NCBI GenBank assembly: GCA_017996175.1
Contig: JAGOHK010000004.1
Location: forward strand, 40,295-104,294
Direction: 5' to 3'
DNA: 64,000 nucleotides
Origin: Leptospiraceae bacterium
Lineage (GTDB): Bacteria > Spirochaetota > Leptospiria > Leptospirales > Leptospiraceae
Every line of letters begins with the position of its first letter. Positions within the stretch are counted from its first letter, which is position 1. This document shows, piece after piece, positions 54,140-62,576 of the stretch. The notes under the pieces are model-generated. The model ran no database searches and was not told where the DNA came from. It saw only the letters and a list, made by a program, of their open reading frames with translations. Made by a program: the position numbers and the translations under genes.

Positions 54140-55027
54140 ATGGAGCCGGAAGAAACTTTTATAGAAGAGAAAAAAGAAATTCCAAGTCAAGGAGAAGGCT
54201 TCAAACCAGGACCAGCAGATAAAATTATTGCGATTTCCTCTGGCAAGGGTGGGGTTGGGAAAACTGTTTTTACGGTAAACTTAGCAGTGGCACTTGCCAA
54301 GGTTGGGAAAAAAGTTCTAATCATTGACGGGGATTTGGGATTAGGCAATGTAAATGTCCTACTTGGATTTCATCCTAAGTTTAATTTATATCATGTAATG
54401 AAAGGGCATCGCTCCATACGTGACATAGTTTATCATACGCCCGAGGGAGTAGATGTAATTCCAGGGGCAAATGGCTACACTCAGTTTACGAATTTAGATG
54501 ATACGAGTCGCAAGACTTTGATAAATAGTTTTTCGCAATTGGATACGTATGACTATATACTGATTGATACGGGGGCAGGTATAGGGCAAAATGTTATTAG
54601 TTTTACAACGTATGCGACCGATGTCATGCTGCTAATTACTCCTGATCCAACTTCCATTACCGACGCTTTCGGGTTGGTGAAATCCTTAATCAGTCTAGAT
54701 AAAAATAAAAAAATTAGTTTCATTGTGAATCGAATCAAAAACGAACAAGAAGGGAATAAAGTCGTAAAGAGAATCACGGAGATTAGTAAAAAATTTTTAG
54801 GAATCGAGCCAAAGAATTTAGGTTTCTTATTTTACGACGAGGAAATAGAAAAAAGCATTCGAAAACAAAAACCATTTTTATTAACTGCCCCAACCGGCAA
54901 AGCTGCCGAAAATTTATATCAGATAATGGGAACTGTCGCAAATATTCCAATAGATCCATACCAAACCAAACCTAAGATGGTGGTCTATTTTAAAAAGTTT
55001 CTGCATTCCTTGATTCCGAATACCTAG
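54140..55027 (+). CDS. flhG: MinD-like ATPase FlhG (YlxH/FleN)
   Basis: 295 residues. Deviant Walker A IAISSGKGGVGKTVFTVNLA (about 30-48), Walker A' DGDLGLGNVNVLLG, and YDYILIDTGAGIG (Walker B). A short N-terminal extension ends in Lys-rich sequence. FlhG binds ATP, dimerises on the membrane and activates FlhF GTPase to limit flagellar number. It is 18 nt downstream of flhF. Its stop codon overlaps the ribosome binding site of the next gene. Confidence 0.93.
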   Translation: MEPEETFIEEKKEIPSQGEGFKPGPADKIIAISSGKGGVGKTVFTVNLAVALAKVGKKVLIIDGDLGLGNVNVLLGFHPKFNLYHVMKGHRSIRDIVYHTPEGVDVIPGANGYTQFTNLDDTSRKTLINSFSQLDTYDYILIDTGAGIGQNVISFTTYATDVMLLITPDPTSITDAFGLVKSLISLDKNKKISFIVNRIKNEQEGNKVVKRITEISKKFLGIEPKNLGFLFYDEEIEKSIRKQKPFLLTAPTGKAAENLYQIMGTVANIPIDPYQTKPKMVVYFKKFLHSLIPNT

Positions 55028-55037
55028 GAGGGACACT

Positions 55038-55511
55038 CTGCAAGTTAAGTTTATTGTTGTATTTTTTTGTACTGCGCTTTTAGTGAGTACCACTTGTGGA
55101 TTCATTACAGGTAATCGAATTTTGCATATTTTTTCGGTCGCGTGTATTGGAGCTTTGATTTTTGGCGGAATGGGATTTGGAGTTTACTCAGTTTTTGAAA
55201 AAAAAGTTCCTGAATTTTTAGACTTTCTTTCTGAGCTAGGCGGTGGAATGGGATTTCGCCGATCTGGCAGTGATGGTTATACTCCTGGAGGAGACTTTTC
55301 CTCAGATGGAGAAATTAAATTAGGAAAAAGCGACGAATCTATGAGTAGTGATTTCGGTGGAGATGCCGCTCCTGCTGCAAGAGTAAAGGACGGTAAGTAC
55401 GGAGACCATATTATGATCAGTAATATTGCCATTAAGAATGAACCTAAACTCATGGCTGAGGCAATTCGTACAATCATGTCCCAAGACGAACCAGAAACCC
55501 CTAAACAGTGA
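55038..55511 (+). CDS. Uncharacterised flagellar-cluster membrane protein, probable CTG start
   Basis: 157 residues if it starts at the CTG at 55038; 142 if at the GTG at 55083. AGGAGGG at 55026-55032 is a strong ribosome binding site, 5 nt before the CTG and about 50 nt before the GTG. With the CTG start, the N-terminus (QVKFIVVFFCTALLVSTTCGF) is a complete signal or membrane segment that would otherwise be cut in half. A second helix (LHIFSVACIGALIFGGMGFGVYSVF) follows, then a Gly/Ser/Asp-rich soluble tail. No family was recognised. Its place between flhG and the sigma factor gene suggests a flagellar or motility-linked role. Confidence 0.75.
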   Translation: MQVKFIVVFFCTALLVSTTCGFITGNRILHIFSVACIGALIFGGMGFGVYSVFEKKVPEFLDFLSELGGGMGFRRSGSDGYTPGGDFSSDGEIKLGKSDESMSSDFGGDAAPAARVKDGKYGDHIMISNIAIKNEPKLMAEAIRTIMSQDEPETPKQ

Positions 55512-55601
55512 TAATTACTTAAAATAAGTAAATAATCTATCGAAATTCAAATAAAATGATTGTAATTTGTAAACCATAAAGAAAATAATAAAAATCGGAT
55601 T

Positions 55602-56402
55602 ATGTCTAGGCTGCTTGACAAGTACAATCAATTTGACGAAACCTCTTTATGGAAAGACTACAGAGTCTCCAAGAATTCAGAAATCAGAGCTTACCTCGTT
55701 GAAAAATATTCCCCTCTTGTAAAACATGTGGCGGGTCGTGTTGCCATCGGCATGCCTCAAAACGTTGAATTTGATGATTTAGTTAGTTATGGCGTTTTCG
55801 GTTTGTTAGACGCTATCGAGAAATTCGATCCGGCTCGCGAAATTAAATTTAAAACTTATGCAATGACTAGAATTCGTGGAAGTATTTTTGATGAACTCCG
55901 ATCTGTTGACTGGATTCCCCGTTCCATTCGCCAAAAAGCAAAACAACTCGAACAAATCATTGGAATGCTCGAAAACAAAGAAGGGCAGACTGTCGAAGAT
56001 GAACTCATTGCAAAAGAGCTTGGAGTTTCCGTAGACGAGCTTGCAACTCTACTTACAAAGATCAGCGGCACATCACTAGTATCCTTAAATGATATTTGGT
56101 TTTTGGGAGATGAGAACGATGAAGTTTCTTTTATGGAAACATTAGAATCTCCTGCTAATATGAATCCAGATGTGATCATCGAAAAAGAAGAAATCAAAAA
56201 TGTAATTGTGGAAGCGATCAAAACTCTCCCCGAAAAAGAGAAAAAAGTCATCGTGCTTTACTATTATGAAGATTTAACTCTCAAAGAAATCGGTGAAGTA
56301 TTAGAAGTAACCGAATCCCGCATCTCTCAACTCCACACAAAAGCTGTTATGCGCCTCCGCAGTAAACTCGGCAAAGTAAAATCAGTAGTCACTAAAAAAT
56401 AA
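55602..56402 (+). CDS. fliA: Flagellar sigma factor (sigma-28, FliA/WhiG)
   Basis: 266 residues. Region 2 is clear: [67 protein letters not shown]. Region 3 (about 110-160) and region 4 follow, with [44 protein letters not shown] carrying the -35-binding helix-turn-helix. It directs late flagellar gene transcription. It closes the flagellar cluster after a 90-nt gap from the preceding gene. Confidence 0.95.
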   Translation: MSRLLDKYNQFDETSLWKDYRVSKNSEIRAYLVEKYSPLVKHVAGRVAIGMPQNVEFDDLVSYGVFGLLDAIEKFDPAREIKFKTYAMTRIRGSIFDELRSVDWIPRSIRQKAKQLEQIIGMLENKEGQTVEDELIAKELGVSVDELATLLTKISGTSLVSLNDIWFLGDENDEVSFMETLESPANMNPDVIIEKEEIKNVIVEAIKTLPEKEKKVIVLYYYEDLTLKEIGEVLEVTESRISQLHTKAVMRLRSKLGKVKSVVTKK

Positions 56403-56470
56403 TTTTAAAATCTAATAGACTAATTTTTATTATTCGCAAGAGTTAGTATCTATATAAAATAATTTCAATG

Positions 56471-56660
56471 TTAATTTAATGTGAACTCGATGTAAGGATT
56501 TTGAATTACAAAAAAACAGTCTCCAACTTGTCATTCCCGAAATTTTCTAACGGAATCTCTAGTTCTAAGCAGAATTTTATATTAGTTGAGATTCCCGATA
56601 GAAAATTTCGGGAATGACGGTCAAATAAATCTATTGAATCCTTTATATCGAATTCACACT
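56471..56660. repeat. Complete family A foldback element
   Basis: The left end GTGAACTCGATGTAAGGATT (about 56481-56500) is mirrored at the right by AATCCTTTATATCGAATTCAC ending near 56658. The core is TCATTCCCGAAATTTTCTAA mirrored by GATAGAAAATTTCGGGAATG. It lies directly upstream of the GAGGAG ribosome binding site of the AsmA-like gene and could influence its transcription. Confidence 0.8.
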
Positions 56661-56673
56661 CGAGGAGTTTTCT

Positions 56674-58083
56674 ATGAAAAAAATTCTAATCGGTATTTCA
56701 ATATTTTTTGGCTTATTAATAGCTGTTTTAATTATTGGACTTCTTTCGATTTCTTCAATAGTCACACCAGATTTTATTGTGAAACAAGTAGAGAGTTCCT
56801 TAAACGTTAGAGCTGATTTAAAAAAAGTAAATATAAACTTATTCTCGGTGTTATCCTCGGTAGAATTAGAAGATTTGAGTTTACATAACCGAGATAGTTT
56901 TGCGGATAATGCAAAGTTACTTGTAGAAAGATCTGCTTCGGTTAGTCCAATTATTTCTGTAAAAAAAGTAGATTTGAAATTAAATTTCTTAGCGATTCTT
57001 AGGCGAAGTTTTGAACTAAAAAACTTTACCTTGATTGAACCTACCGTCACTGTTATACTAAAGGATAACGGAAATAATCTTTCCCATTTATTTCGAAAAC
57101 CTAAAATCGTAGAGGGAAAACCGAATCCTAGTTTAGAGGAAAAAGAAGAACCCCTGCCAGCGGAAACTTCTGATAAGCCGTTTAGTATTAAAACACTTCC
57201 TATTTCTACAAATATTGGAAAAGTAGGAATAGAAAATGGAACGATTGATGTATTCGTTCAGAAAACTTTGCAAAAAATTTCCTTAAGAAATGTAAAACTT
57301 CTTCTAACAGATATTGACATTAATCCGGAAGATTTAGAAAAACATAATTCTATCAGGCTAACAGCTAATGTAAACTTATCGGTCTTAAATTCAGGTGGTC
57401 AAGAAACTGCACTTTTTAAAATTCTATCAAACGGACTTATTGTTCCTTTTGTATCTGCGACTGGGCTTGTGAATCCATCGGTTAATTATCATTTAACTTT
57501 ACAACAAGGAAGTTATGTGGACGGACTTTCCATTTTCGATGCACTTTCTGGAAATTTGCCTGCCTTGGCAAATGCTGGAATTAAACTAGAAGGTCTTTCT
57601 AAAAAAGCAGATTTGACGAAAAATGTAGAATTAGATATAAATTATTCGTCGGGAAAAGTTAGCTTTTTAAATCCGGTTGTATTTCCAACGCCTAATCATG
57701 ATTTAACTCTAGAAAAAGGAAGTTGGATTCATATTAAAACAAACGAACATGGATTTACAGGTGGGATTTTTGCATCTAAAGCGGAATCAGACAAGGCAAT
57801 TAGTAAAATTGATGCTGCGATTAAAGAAAAATTAAAACTAGAAAATCCAACTGAAACAAGAAATCAAATTTTAGGAAAATTAGTAAAGGACGATCGAATG
57901 TACCTTCCCTTTACTTCGTCAGGTAATATTAAATCGCCTAACGTTCAGTTACAGATTGAACTTCCTTCTATTTTGGATTTAGCGAAGGGAGCAGTAGGAG
58001 ATAAACTAAAAGACGAATTGAATAAAAAAATTCCAGGTGGCGCGGGAGATGCAATCAACAAAGGACTCAAGAAGTTATTTTAA
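56674..58083 (+). CDS. AsmA-like protein
   Basis: 469 residues. GAGGAG precedes the ATG. One N-terminal membrane anchor (ILIGISIFFGLLIAVLIIGLL) leads into an AsmA-type domain: SIVTPDFIVKQVESSLNVRADLKKVNINLFSVLSSVELEDLSL. Further repetitive beta-rich segments follow, and the C-terminus is Gly/Lys-rich (KIPGGAGDAINKGLKKLF). AsmA/TamB-related proteins bridge inner and outer membranes and move lipids. Length and domain layout are those of the shorter bacterial members. It overlaps the convergent dehydrogenase gene by 9 nt. Confidence 0.8.
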   Translation: MKKILIGISIFFGLLIAVLIIGLLSISSIVTPDFIVKQVESSLNVRADLKKVNINLFSVLSSVELEDLSLHNRDSFADNAKLLVERSASVSPIISVKKVDLKLNFLAILRRSFELKNFTLIEPTVTVILKDNGNNLSHLFRKPKIVEGKPNPSLEEKEEPLPAETSDKPFSIKTLPISTNIGKVGIENGTIDVFVQKTLQKISLRNVKLLLTDIDINPEDLEKHNSIRLTANVNLSVLNSGGQETALFKILSNGLIVPFVSATGLVNPSVNYHLTLQQGSYVDGLSIFDALSGNLPALANAGIKLEGLSKKADLTKNVELDINYSSGKVSFLNPVVFPTPNHDLTLEKGSWIHIKTNEHGFTGGIFASKAESDKAISKIDAAIKEKLKLENPTETRNQILGKLVKDDRMYLPFTSSGNIKSPNVQLQIELPSILDLAKGAVGDKLKDELNKKIPGGAGDAINKGLKKLF

Positions 58084-58758
58084 CAGAGCAACAAAGTCCT
58101 TATATGTCAAAAATTCAGTAACACCAATTTCTTTATTTAGGAGCGATAGTTCTGTGCGGTTAACCATTGCTTGTCCCAAATCTTTTACATGGATTTGATG
58201 GTATCGTTTGGGAAGGATTGGAGAGAGTATTGGAAATGTAATCTGTGTGATTTTTTGGACAATTCCATATCTGGACTCATCTGTAACGAGTAGAGATGGT
58301 TGGAATAAAAAGCAACCTTTAAATCCAGCGTTGATAATCCTTTCCTGAATTATGCCTTTTGCTTTTAGGTAATACATTTTTGAATCAGGGTTTGCATCTA
58401 CCGCACTGAGTAAACTAAAATACTTAACTCCACTCTCTGCGCATAATTTCACGAAACTGCTAGTATACTCTACGTCAACTTTCCAGAATTCTTCTTTGGA
58501 TACTTTGCTAGGCTGACCAACACCGAGTGTACAAAAGGCAACATCTATTCCTTGGAATATATCTTTATTAGCCGCAAGATTTTCGAAATTTACGATTGCC
58601 TGTTTGCACTTGGTCCCTGCATTGGGGAATTTTGATAAGTCTAAATCTTTTCTACCAAGAGAAATCACTGATTCACAAGAATCGGATTTTAAAAGGGAAT
58701 TTAAAACGTTAGATCCAACAGCACCTGACCCACCAATAATAATTGTTTTGTACTTCAT
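58075..58758 (-). CDS. NAD(P)-binding epimerase/oxidoreductase (HTATIP2-like)
   Basis: 227 residues. The Rossmann motif GGSGAVGSNVLNSLL at the N-terminus marks an atypical short-chain dehydrogenase. FCTLGVGQPSKVSKEEFWKVDVEYTSSFVKLCAESGVKYFSLLSAVDANPDSKMYYLKAKGIIQERI is the pattern of NAD(P)H-binding proteins of the TIP30/YwnB type. The usual catalytic Tyr-x3-Lys is represented by YYLKAKG. The substrate is unknown. It is transcribed against the AsmA-like gene. Confidence 0.82.
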   Translation of the reverse strand: MKYKTIIIGGSGAVGSNVLNSLLKSDSCESVISLGRKDLDLSKFPNAGTKCKQAIVNFENLAANKDIFQGIDVAFCTLGVGQPSKVSKEEFWKVDVEYTSSFVKLCAESGVKYFSLLSAVDANPDSKMYYLKAKGIIQERIINAGFKGCFLFQPSLLVTDESRYGIVQKITQITFPILSPILPKRYHQIHVKDLGQAMVNRTELSLLNKEIGVTEFLTYKDFVALLK

Positions 58759-58886
58759 ACTAAATCATTTCGTTGTTTGTTGAGTTTTGTAAAGTGAAAT
58801 TCCTATTGCATATTCTCAAATAGGAAATATTTTTTGTAACTTTTCATTAAATTTTCAACAAAGAAACTACAGTAAGTGAGGGTAAA

Positions 58887-59474
58887 ATGATTTATAAAGT
58901 ATTGGTTTTATTTTTAGCATTATTTTCTTCCGTGTCGGCGCAGGAAAAAATGGCAACGGCTGTTTTTGCAGGCGGATGTTTTTGGTGTATGGAATCCCCT
59001 TTTGAAAAAGTGGCAGGTGTGAAGGAAGTGATTAGTGGTTACACGGGTGGACAGAAAGAAAATCCAACGTATGAAGAGGTCAGCTCAGGGACAACGGGAC
59101 ATCTGGAAGCGGTGCAAGTAGTTTATGATCCTAAAAAAATTTCTTACTCACAACTGTTAGATATTTTTTGGAGGCAGATTGATCCAACTGACCCTGATGG
59201 GCAATTTGTAGATAGAGGCAAACAATATCGAAGTGCAATATTTTTCGCAACGAAAGAAGAACAAAAGTTGGCTGAAAAATCCAAAGGTGAACTAGAAAAA
59301 ACAAAACGATTTAACGCACCAATTGTAACGGAAATTATTTCTGCTAGTAAATTTTATCCAGCAGAAGAATACCACCAAGACTACTACAAAAAAAATCCAC
59401 TTCGTTATAAATATTATAGGCACGGTTCAGGTCGGGATCAGTTTTTAAAAAAGGTTTGGATTACAGAATCTTAA
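58887..59474 (+). CDS. msrA: Peptide methionine sulfoxide reductase MsrA, exported form
   Basis: 195 residues. A signal peptide (YKVLVLFLALFSSVSAQ, cleaved near 19) indicates a periplasmic enzyme. The catalytic motif is AGGCFWCMESPFEKV, with the first Cys as nucleophile and a second Cys two residues later (C-F-W-C). It reduces methionine-S-sulfoxide in proteins. GYTGG, TGHLEAVQV and PTDPDGQFVDRGKQYRSAIFF are all conserved. The C-terminal resolving Cys of some MsrA enzymes is not obvious. It is convergent with the VapC gene, with an 8-nt gap. Confidence 0.95.
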   Translation: MIYKVLVLFLALFSSVSAQEKMATAVFAGGCFWCMESPFEKVAGVKEVISGYTGGQKENPTYEEVSSGTTGHLEAVQVVYDPKKISYSQLLDIFWRQIDPTDPDGQFVDRGKQYRSAIFFATKEEQKLAEKSKGELEKTKRFNAPIVTEIISASKFYPAEEYHQDYYKKNPLRYKYYRHGSGRDQFLKKVWITES

Positions 59475-59481
59475 AGAAGGG

Positions 59482-59898
59482 TTAATTTTTAATAAAAGGA
59501 TTTATTATTTTTACTCCTTCAATTATTTGTCCATGATTCAAATCCTCTGTATAGAGTAGTTTGGATTCACTCGATATAGAGGAACTTAGAATCATACTAT
59601 CCCAAAAGGAGAATTTGTATTTTTGAAAAATTAGAACTGCTTTTTCAAAGACAGGTAGAGAGTTATCAATTACTTTCCAATTTTTATAAATATCCAGCAA
59701 ATCATCCACTTCATCAGGTTTAAGAGAGCGGCTAATATTCACAAAAAATTCCTGTAATACTTGCACACTTATTACAGGTGCATCCTTTGAATTCCAAAGA
59801 GATTCTATAAGTGTGGACGCTATTTTTCTTTTTTCCGGTTCTCGTTTATCATGAGCATAGATTAGGATATTTGTATCAACGAATGCTCTTTCGTTCAT
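59482..59898 (-). CDS. PIN-domain toxin (VapC-like)
   Basis: 138 residues. All four acidic PIN residues are visible: FVDTNILIYAHD (Asp 8), VQVLQEFFVN (Glu about 50), FSFWDSMILSS (Asp about 99) and LLYTEDLNHGQ (Asp about 119). This is a complete VapC-type ribonuclease. The start overlaps the end of the antitoxin gene by 23 nt, the normal coupled order. The pair is independent of the PIN gene at 2065. Confidence 0.9.
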   Translation of the reverse strand: MNERAFVDTNILIYAHDKREPEKRKIASTLIESLWNSKDAPVISVQVLQEFFVNISRSLKPDEVDDLLDIYKNWKVIDNSLPVFEKAVLIFQKYKFSFWDSMILSSSISSESKLLYTEDLNHGQIIEGVKIINPFIKN

Positions 59899-60133
59899 AG
59901 ATTTCCTCCCTTTTCAAAGGTTTACCACCGAAGTCATATCCTGTAGACAGAAGTTTGAGAGCTTTTTCTTTTGCTTTTTTATACTCATGGGATTCGGTTA
60001 GTAAAAATCCCTGCGCTTCTTTTCGCATTAAATCAGCTAGCCATTTAGACAAAGATTTATTTTCTTCCACCGCTTTAAATTTACACAACTTTAAAATATT
60101 CTCATCAAGTTTGAGCGTAACATTCTTTTCCAT
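59876..60133 (-). CDS. VapB-like antitoxin (CopG/ribbon-helix-helix type)
   Basis: 85 residues from the ATG at 60133, which follows GGGAGAG at a good distance; a longer frame from 60175 would begin inside the tandem repeat and is unlikely. The N-terminus EKNVTLKLDENILKLCKFKAVEENKSLSKWLADLMR fits a ribbon-helix-helix DNA-binding domain. The C-terminus (GFLLTESHEYKKAKEKALKLL, then DFGGKPLKREEIYERKS) is the toxin-binding tail. It overlaps the PIN toxin gene and probably represses its own promoter. Confidence 0.85.
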   Translation of the reverse strand: MEKNVTLKLDENILKLCKFKAVEENKSLSKWLADLMRKEAQGFLLTESHEYKKAKEKALKLLSTGYDFGGKPLKREEIYERKSIR

Positions 60134-60148
60134 CGTATCTCTCCCGTG

Positions 60149-60188
60149 CACAATAACACAATAACACAATAACACAATAACACAATAA
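60149..60188. repeat. Tandem octanucleotide repeat (CACAATAA)5
   Basis: Five exact copies of CACAATAA, followed by TAATA. The tract lies 16 nt upstream of the VapB-like antitoxin start, in its leader or promoter. Its copy number could change by slippage and alter expression of the toxin-antitoxin operon. Confidence 0.9.
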
Positions 60189-60259
60189 TAAATTTATCCT
60201 AAAGCCCACCTAATTTCCTTGCCATATTCAGAAAAAATTGCTAAAATATAATTTTTTTG

Positions 60260-60300
60260 TTGACCAAACGTTCGTTATAAAATAAATTATAACGAACGTT
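60260..60300 (+). promoter_or_regulatory. Promoter and palindromic operator of the TetR/diiron operon
   Basis: AACGTTCGTTATAA (60267-60280) and TTATAACGAACGTT (60287-60300) are exact inverted repeats of 14 bp around a 6-bp AT spacer. A -35-like TTGACC (60260-60265) and a -10-like TAAATT (60283-60288) with 17-bp spacing overlap the palindrome, so binding of the TetR repressor encoded just downstream would block transcription. Confidence 0.85.
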
Positions 60301-60317
60301 ATGAATAAGGAATGGGT

Positions 60318-60896
60318 ATGCCAAAACTAGTAAACCATGAGCAGTATAGGGAAGAACTTTTAGAAAAATGCTTTGATTTGTTTGCCCGAAACGGATTTCA
60401 AGGTGTGACTATGAGGGAAATAAGCAAGCAGTTGGAGGTTTCTACTGGGACGTTGTACCATTATTTTCCAAGCAAAGAGGAAATTTTTAGACAGATGATT
60501 TTCCAGTTGAGTAAAAGGCAAGTTGTCTTTTTGCGGGAGAGATTTAATCGGACAAAGTCCTTCGATGAGAGAATTCACTCTCTTTTGCAATATGTTTCTA
60601 AAAATGAAACTTTTTTTCGAAATGTTTTATTTTTAATTATAGATTATTACAGGCAAAATGGATTACAAGATCCGGAAAATTTTATACGCGATATAGCGGA
60701 TTATTACCGTAAGTCGCTTGGTGAGTTAATTGGTTTTGGGGACTCGCCGGCAAGTGGCGCGTTATTTACTTTTTGCTTAGGTCTCGTTGTGCAAAGTATG
60801 ATTGAAAGTAATGGGAGCGAAAAAGAACAAATATTTCTTTTAATAAAAAATATGTTAGATGCATTTATTGGTTCTATTTCGACTAACGTTTCATAA
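60318..60896 (+). CDS. TetR-family transcriptional repressor
   Basis: 192 residues from the ATG at 60318, with AAGGA 6 nt upstream; the ATG at 60312 is too close to that signal. The N-terminal helix-turn-helix has FQGVTMREISKQLEVSTGTLYHYFPSKEEIFRQM (about 27-60). The C-terminal ligand domain is family-specific and divergent. It almost certainly binds the palindrome immediately upstream. The diiron protein gene follows 23 nt later as the probable regulated target. Confidence 0.93.
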   Translation: MPKLVNHEQYREELLEKCFDLFARNGFQGVTMREISKQLEVSTGTLYHYFPSKEEIFRQMIFQLSKRQVVFLRERFNRTKSFDERIHSLLQYVSKNETFFRNVLFLIIDYYRQNGLQDPENFIRDIADYYRKSLGELIGFGDSPASGALFTFCLGLVVQSMIESNGSEKEQIFLLIKNMLDAFIGSISTNVS

Positions 60897-60919
60897 AAAC
60901 TAAAATAAGAGGTAAGAAG

Positions 60920-62026
60920 ATGACAACAATATTAGACATTACAGATATGGCTAGCAGGAATGTAAAGGTTGCTTGGGATTTATTTCCCTCAGCTTTTTCC
61001 GGATATTTAATGCAAGAGGGAAAACGCCCACAGATTGATATTAAATCCAACCACGGTATTCATTACAATTGGAAGTATGACAATTATGGGAATCCAGAAT
61101 TTCAAAAACTTTACCTTAAAGCTAAAAAAGGACAATGGGATGCGGACGATTTAGCATGGAATACAAGTGTAGATCCATCTAATTTCGAATTAGAAATTTT
61201 TCCAGAAAAATTACAACCGATGTACGGAACAGATATGTACAGAAAAGTTGATAGAAAGAAACAAGGAGAAATGCTTCATTCTACAATTGCCTGGCTATTG
61301 TCTCAATTTTTACATGGTGAGCAAGGTGCGTTATACGCCGCAGCTATGACTGTTGAAGCAACACCCTGGATGGGAGCAAAGTATTATGGCTCTACCCAAG
61401 TAATGGACGAAGCACGTCACGTAGAAGTGTTCTCTAAATACATTGATACAAAACTAAATAAACTCTATCATATTAATGACAATCTATTCGTTGTTATCCA
61501 CGCCTTGACTAGTACGGGTGATTGGGATTTAAAATTTCTAGGAATGCAAATTATGATTGAAGGACTTGCGTTAGGCGCATTTGGTTTGATTTATAAATTT
61601 ACCAAAGAACCGTTACTTCGTGAACTGTTAAAACAAGTAATTTCAGATGAATCTCGGCATGTTCATTATGGAGTAGAAGCTCTCAGAGATTATTACACCA
61701 AAGAATGTCCAGAACACGTTAGGCGTGATAGAGAAGACTGGGCTTACGAAGTGAGTATAATGCTTAGAAACCGCTTTATGTTTACCGAGTTTCACGAAGA
61801 GTATTTTGCTCATGCCATCTCGAAAGAAAATTGGATTAAAATGGTACTCGATTCTGATATTATGGCAGAATTTAGACGTTCCTTATTTTCTCGTTTGATT
61901 CCAAACTTAAAAGCAATTGGACTTTTGAGTGATAGAATTAAACCTAAATACGAGGCGTTAGGTCTACTGCGTTATCAGGATGGAAAAGCGGCAGATCAAA
62001 TTTCTTTAGCTGAGTTATTGGCGTAA
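60920..62026 (+). CDS. Ferritin-like diiron protein (AurF/R2-like oxygenase fold)
   Basis: 368 residues. Four-helix-bundle metal ligands are visible: Glu near 133 (FLHGEQGALY), DEARHVEVF (Glu 163, His 166), Glu near 213 (MIEGLALGAFG) and DESRHVHYG (Glu 244, His 247). This pattern binds two irons and activates oxygen, as in AurF-type N-oxygenases and R2-like ligand-binding oxidases. It is co-transcribed with the TetR gene. The natural substrate is unknown; amine oxidation or lipid modification are possibilities. Confidence 0.85.
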   Translation: MTTILDITDMASRNVKVAWDLFPSAFSGYLMQEGKRPQIDIKSNHGIHYNWKYDNYGNPEFQKLYLKAKKGQWDADDLAWNTSVDPSNFELEIFPEKLQPMYGTDMYRKVDRKKQGEMLHSTIAWLLSQFLHGEQGALYAAAMTVEATPWMGAKYYGSTQVMDEARHVEVFSKYIDTKLNKLYHINDNLFVVIHALTSTGDWDLKFLGMQIMIEGLALGAFGLIYKFTKEPLLRELLKQVISDESRHVHYGVEALRDYYTKECPEHVRRDREDWAYEVSIMLRNRFMFTEFHEEYFAHAISKENWIKMVLDSDIMAEFRRSLFSRLIPNLKAIGLLSDRIKPKYEALGLLRYQDGKAADQISLAELLA

Positions 62027-62098
62027 GAAAAATATAGAATGGAATCATTTTTAAAAACTATGTCCGATTCTATAATCACTTAATGATAATAAAAACTG

Positions 62099-62154
62099 CT
62101 GCCCTTTAATAATTTGACAGGTTCATTCTGTCTTAAATATTGTCCACAGGGCAG
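62099..62154 (+). promoter_or_regulatory. Promoter-like region with nested inverted repeats before the efflux operon
   Basis: CTGCCCT (62099-62105) is complementary to AGGGCAG (62148-62154). Between them lie TTGACA (62114-62119, a consensus -35) and an inverted repeat GACAG-GTTCATT-CTGTC (62116-62132), with a -10-like AAATAT at about 62136. The symmetrical site inside the promoter could bind a metal- or drug-responsive repressor. Confidence 0.45.
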
Positions 62155-62159
62155 TTAGA

Positions 62160-62501
62160 ATGAAAATCAGTTTATTTAAAAATAAATTCTTCTTTAATAT
62201 TCTGATTTCTATATTACTCACTGTCACTCTTGTTCCTCTCAATTTAACTTCTCCTGAAGAAGATTTTTCCCAAGCTGTAAATGAATACCAAGATGTAGTT
62301 TCGGATTATAGTCTGTATTCTACTATTAGAAATCAAAGTAGAACTAGAGATTTTGATGACCAGTATTTCTCTAAAAACTTCGCCTTAGAATCTTTACAGC
62401 ACAGAATTTTGAGCTCATTAATTATATTCACAGAGCAATTTGTAATTTCCAGACTTTTATCCTATCAATTAATTAGTTTACCTCCCCCTGTAATTTCGTA
62501 G
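62160..62501 (+). CDS. Small exported or membrane protein before the TolC-type gene
   Basis: 113 residues. A hydrophobic N-terminus (FKNKFFFNILISILLTVTLVPLNL) is a signal peptide or anchor, followed by an acidic helical region (EEDFSQAVNEYQDVVSDY) and a second hydrophobic segment (ILSSLIIFTEQFVISRLLSYQLI). Small genes of this kind precede CzcCBA-type efflux operons in Leptospira relatives. Its own role is not recognised. Confidence 0.65.
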   Translation: MKISLFKNKFFFNILISILLTVTLVPLNLTSPEEDFSQAVNEYQDVVSDYSLYSTIRNQSRTRDFDDQYFSKNFALESLQHRILSSLIIFTEQFVISRLLSYQLISLPPPVIS

Positions 62502-62576
62502 TAATAAGCTCTACTTATTACTGTAAAAACGATTTATTTTGCTATTTCAATAGCCTTACAGGAGGCATGTCTATTC

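Noticed and set aside
13614..56660. CRISPR array
   Set aside because: The repeated palindromes are dispersed over tens of kilobases with genes between them, and no cas gene is present.
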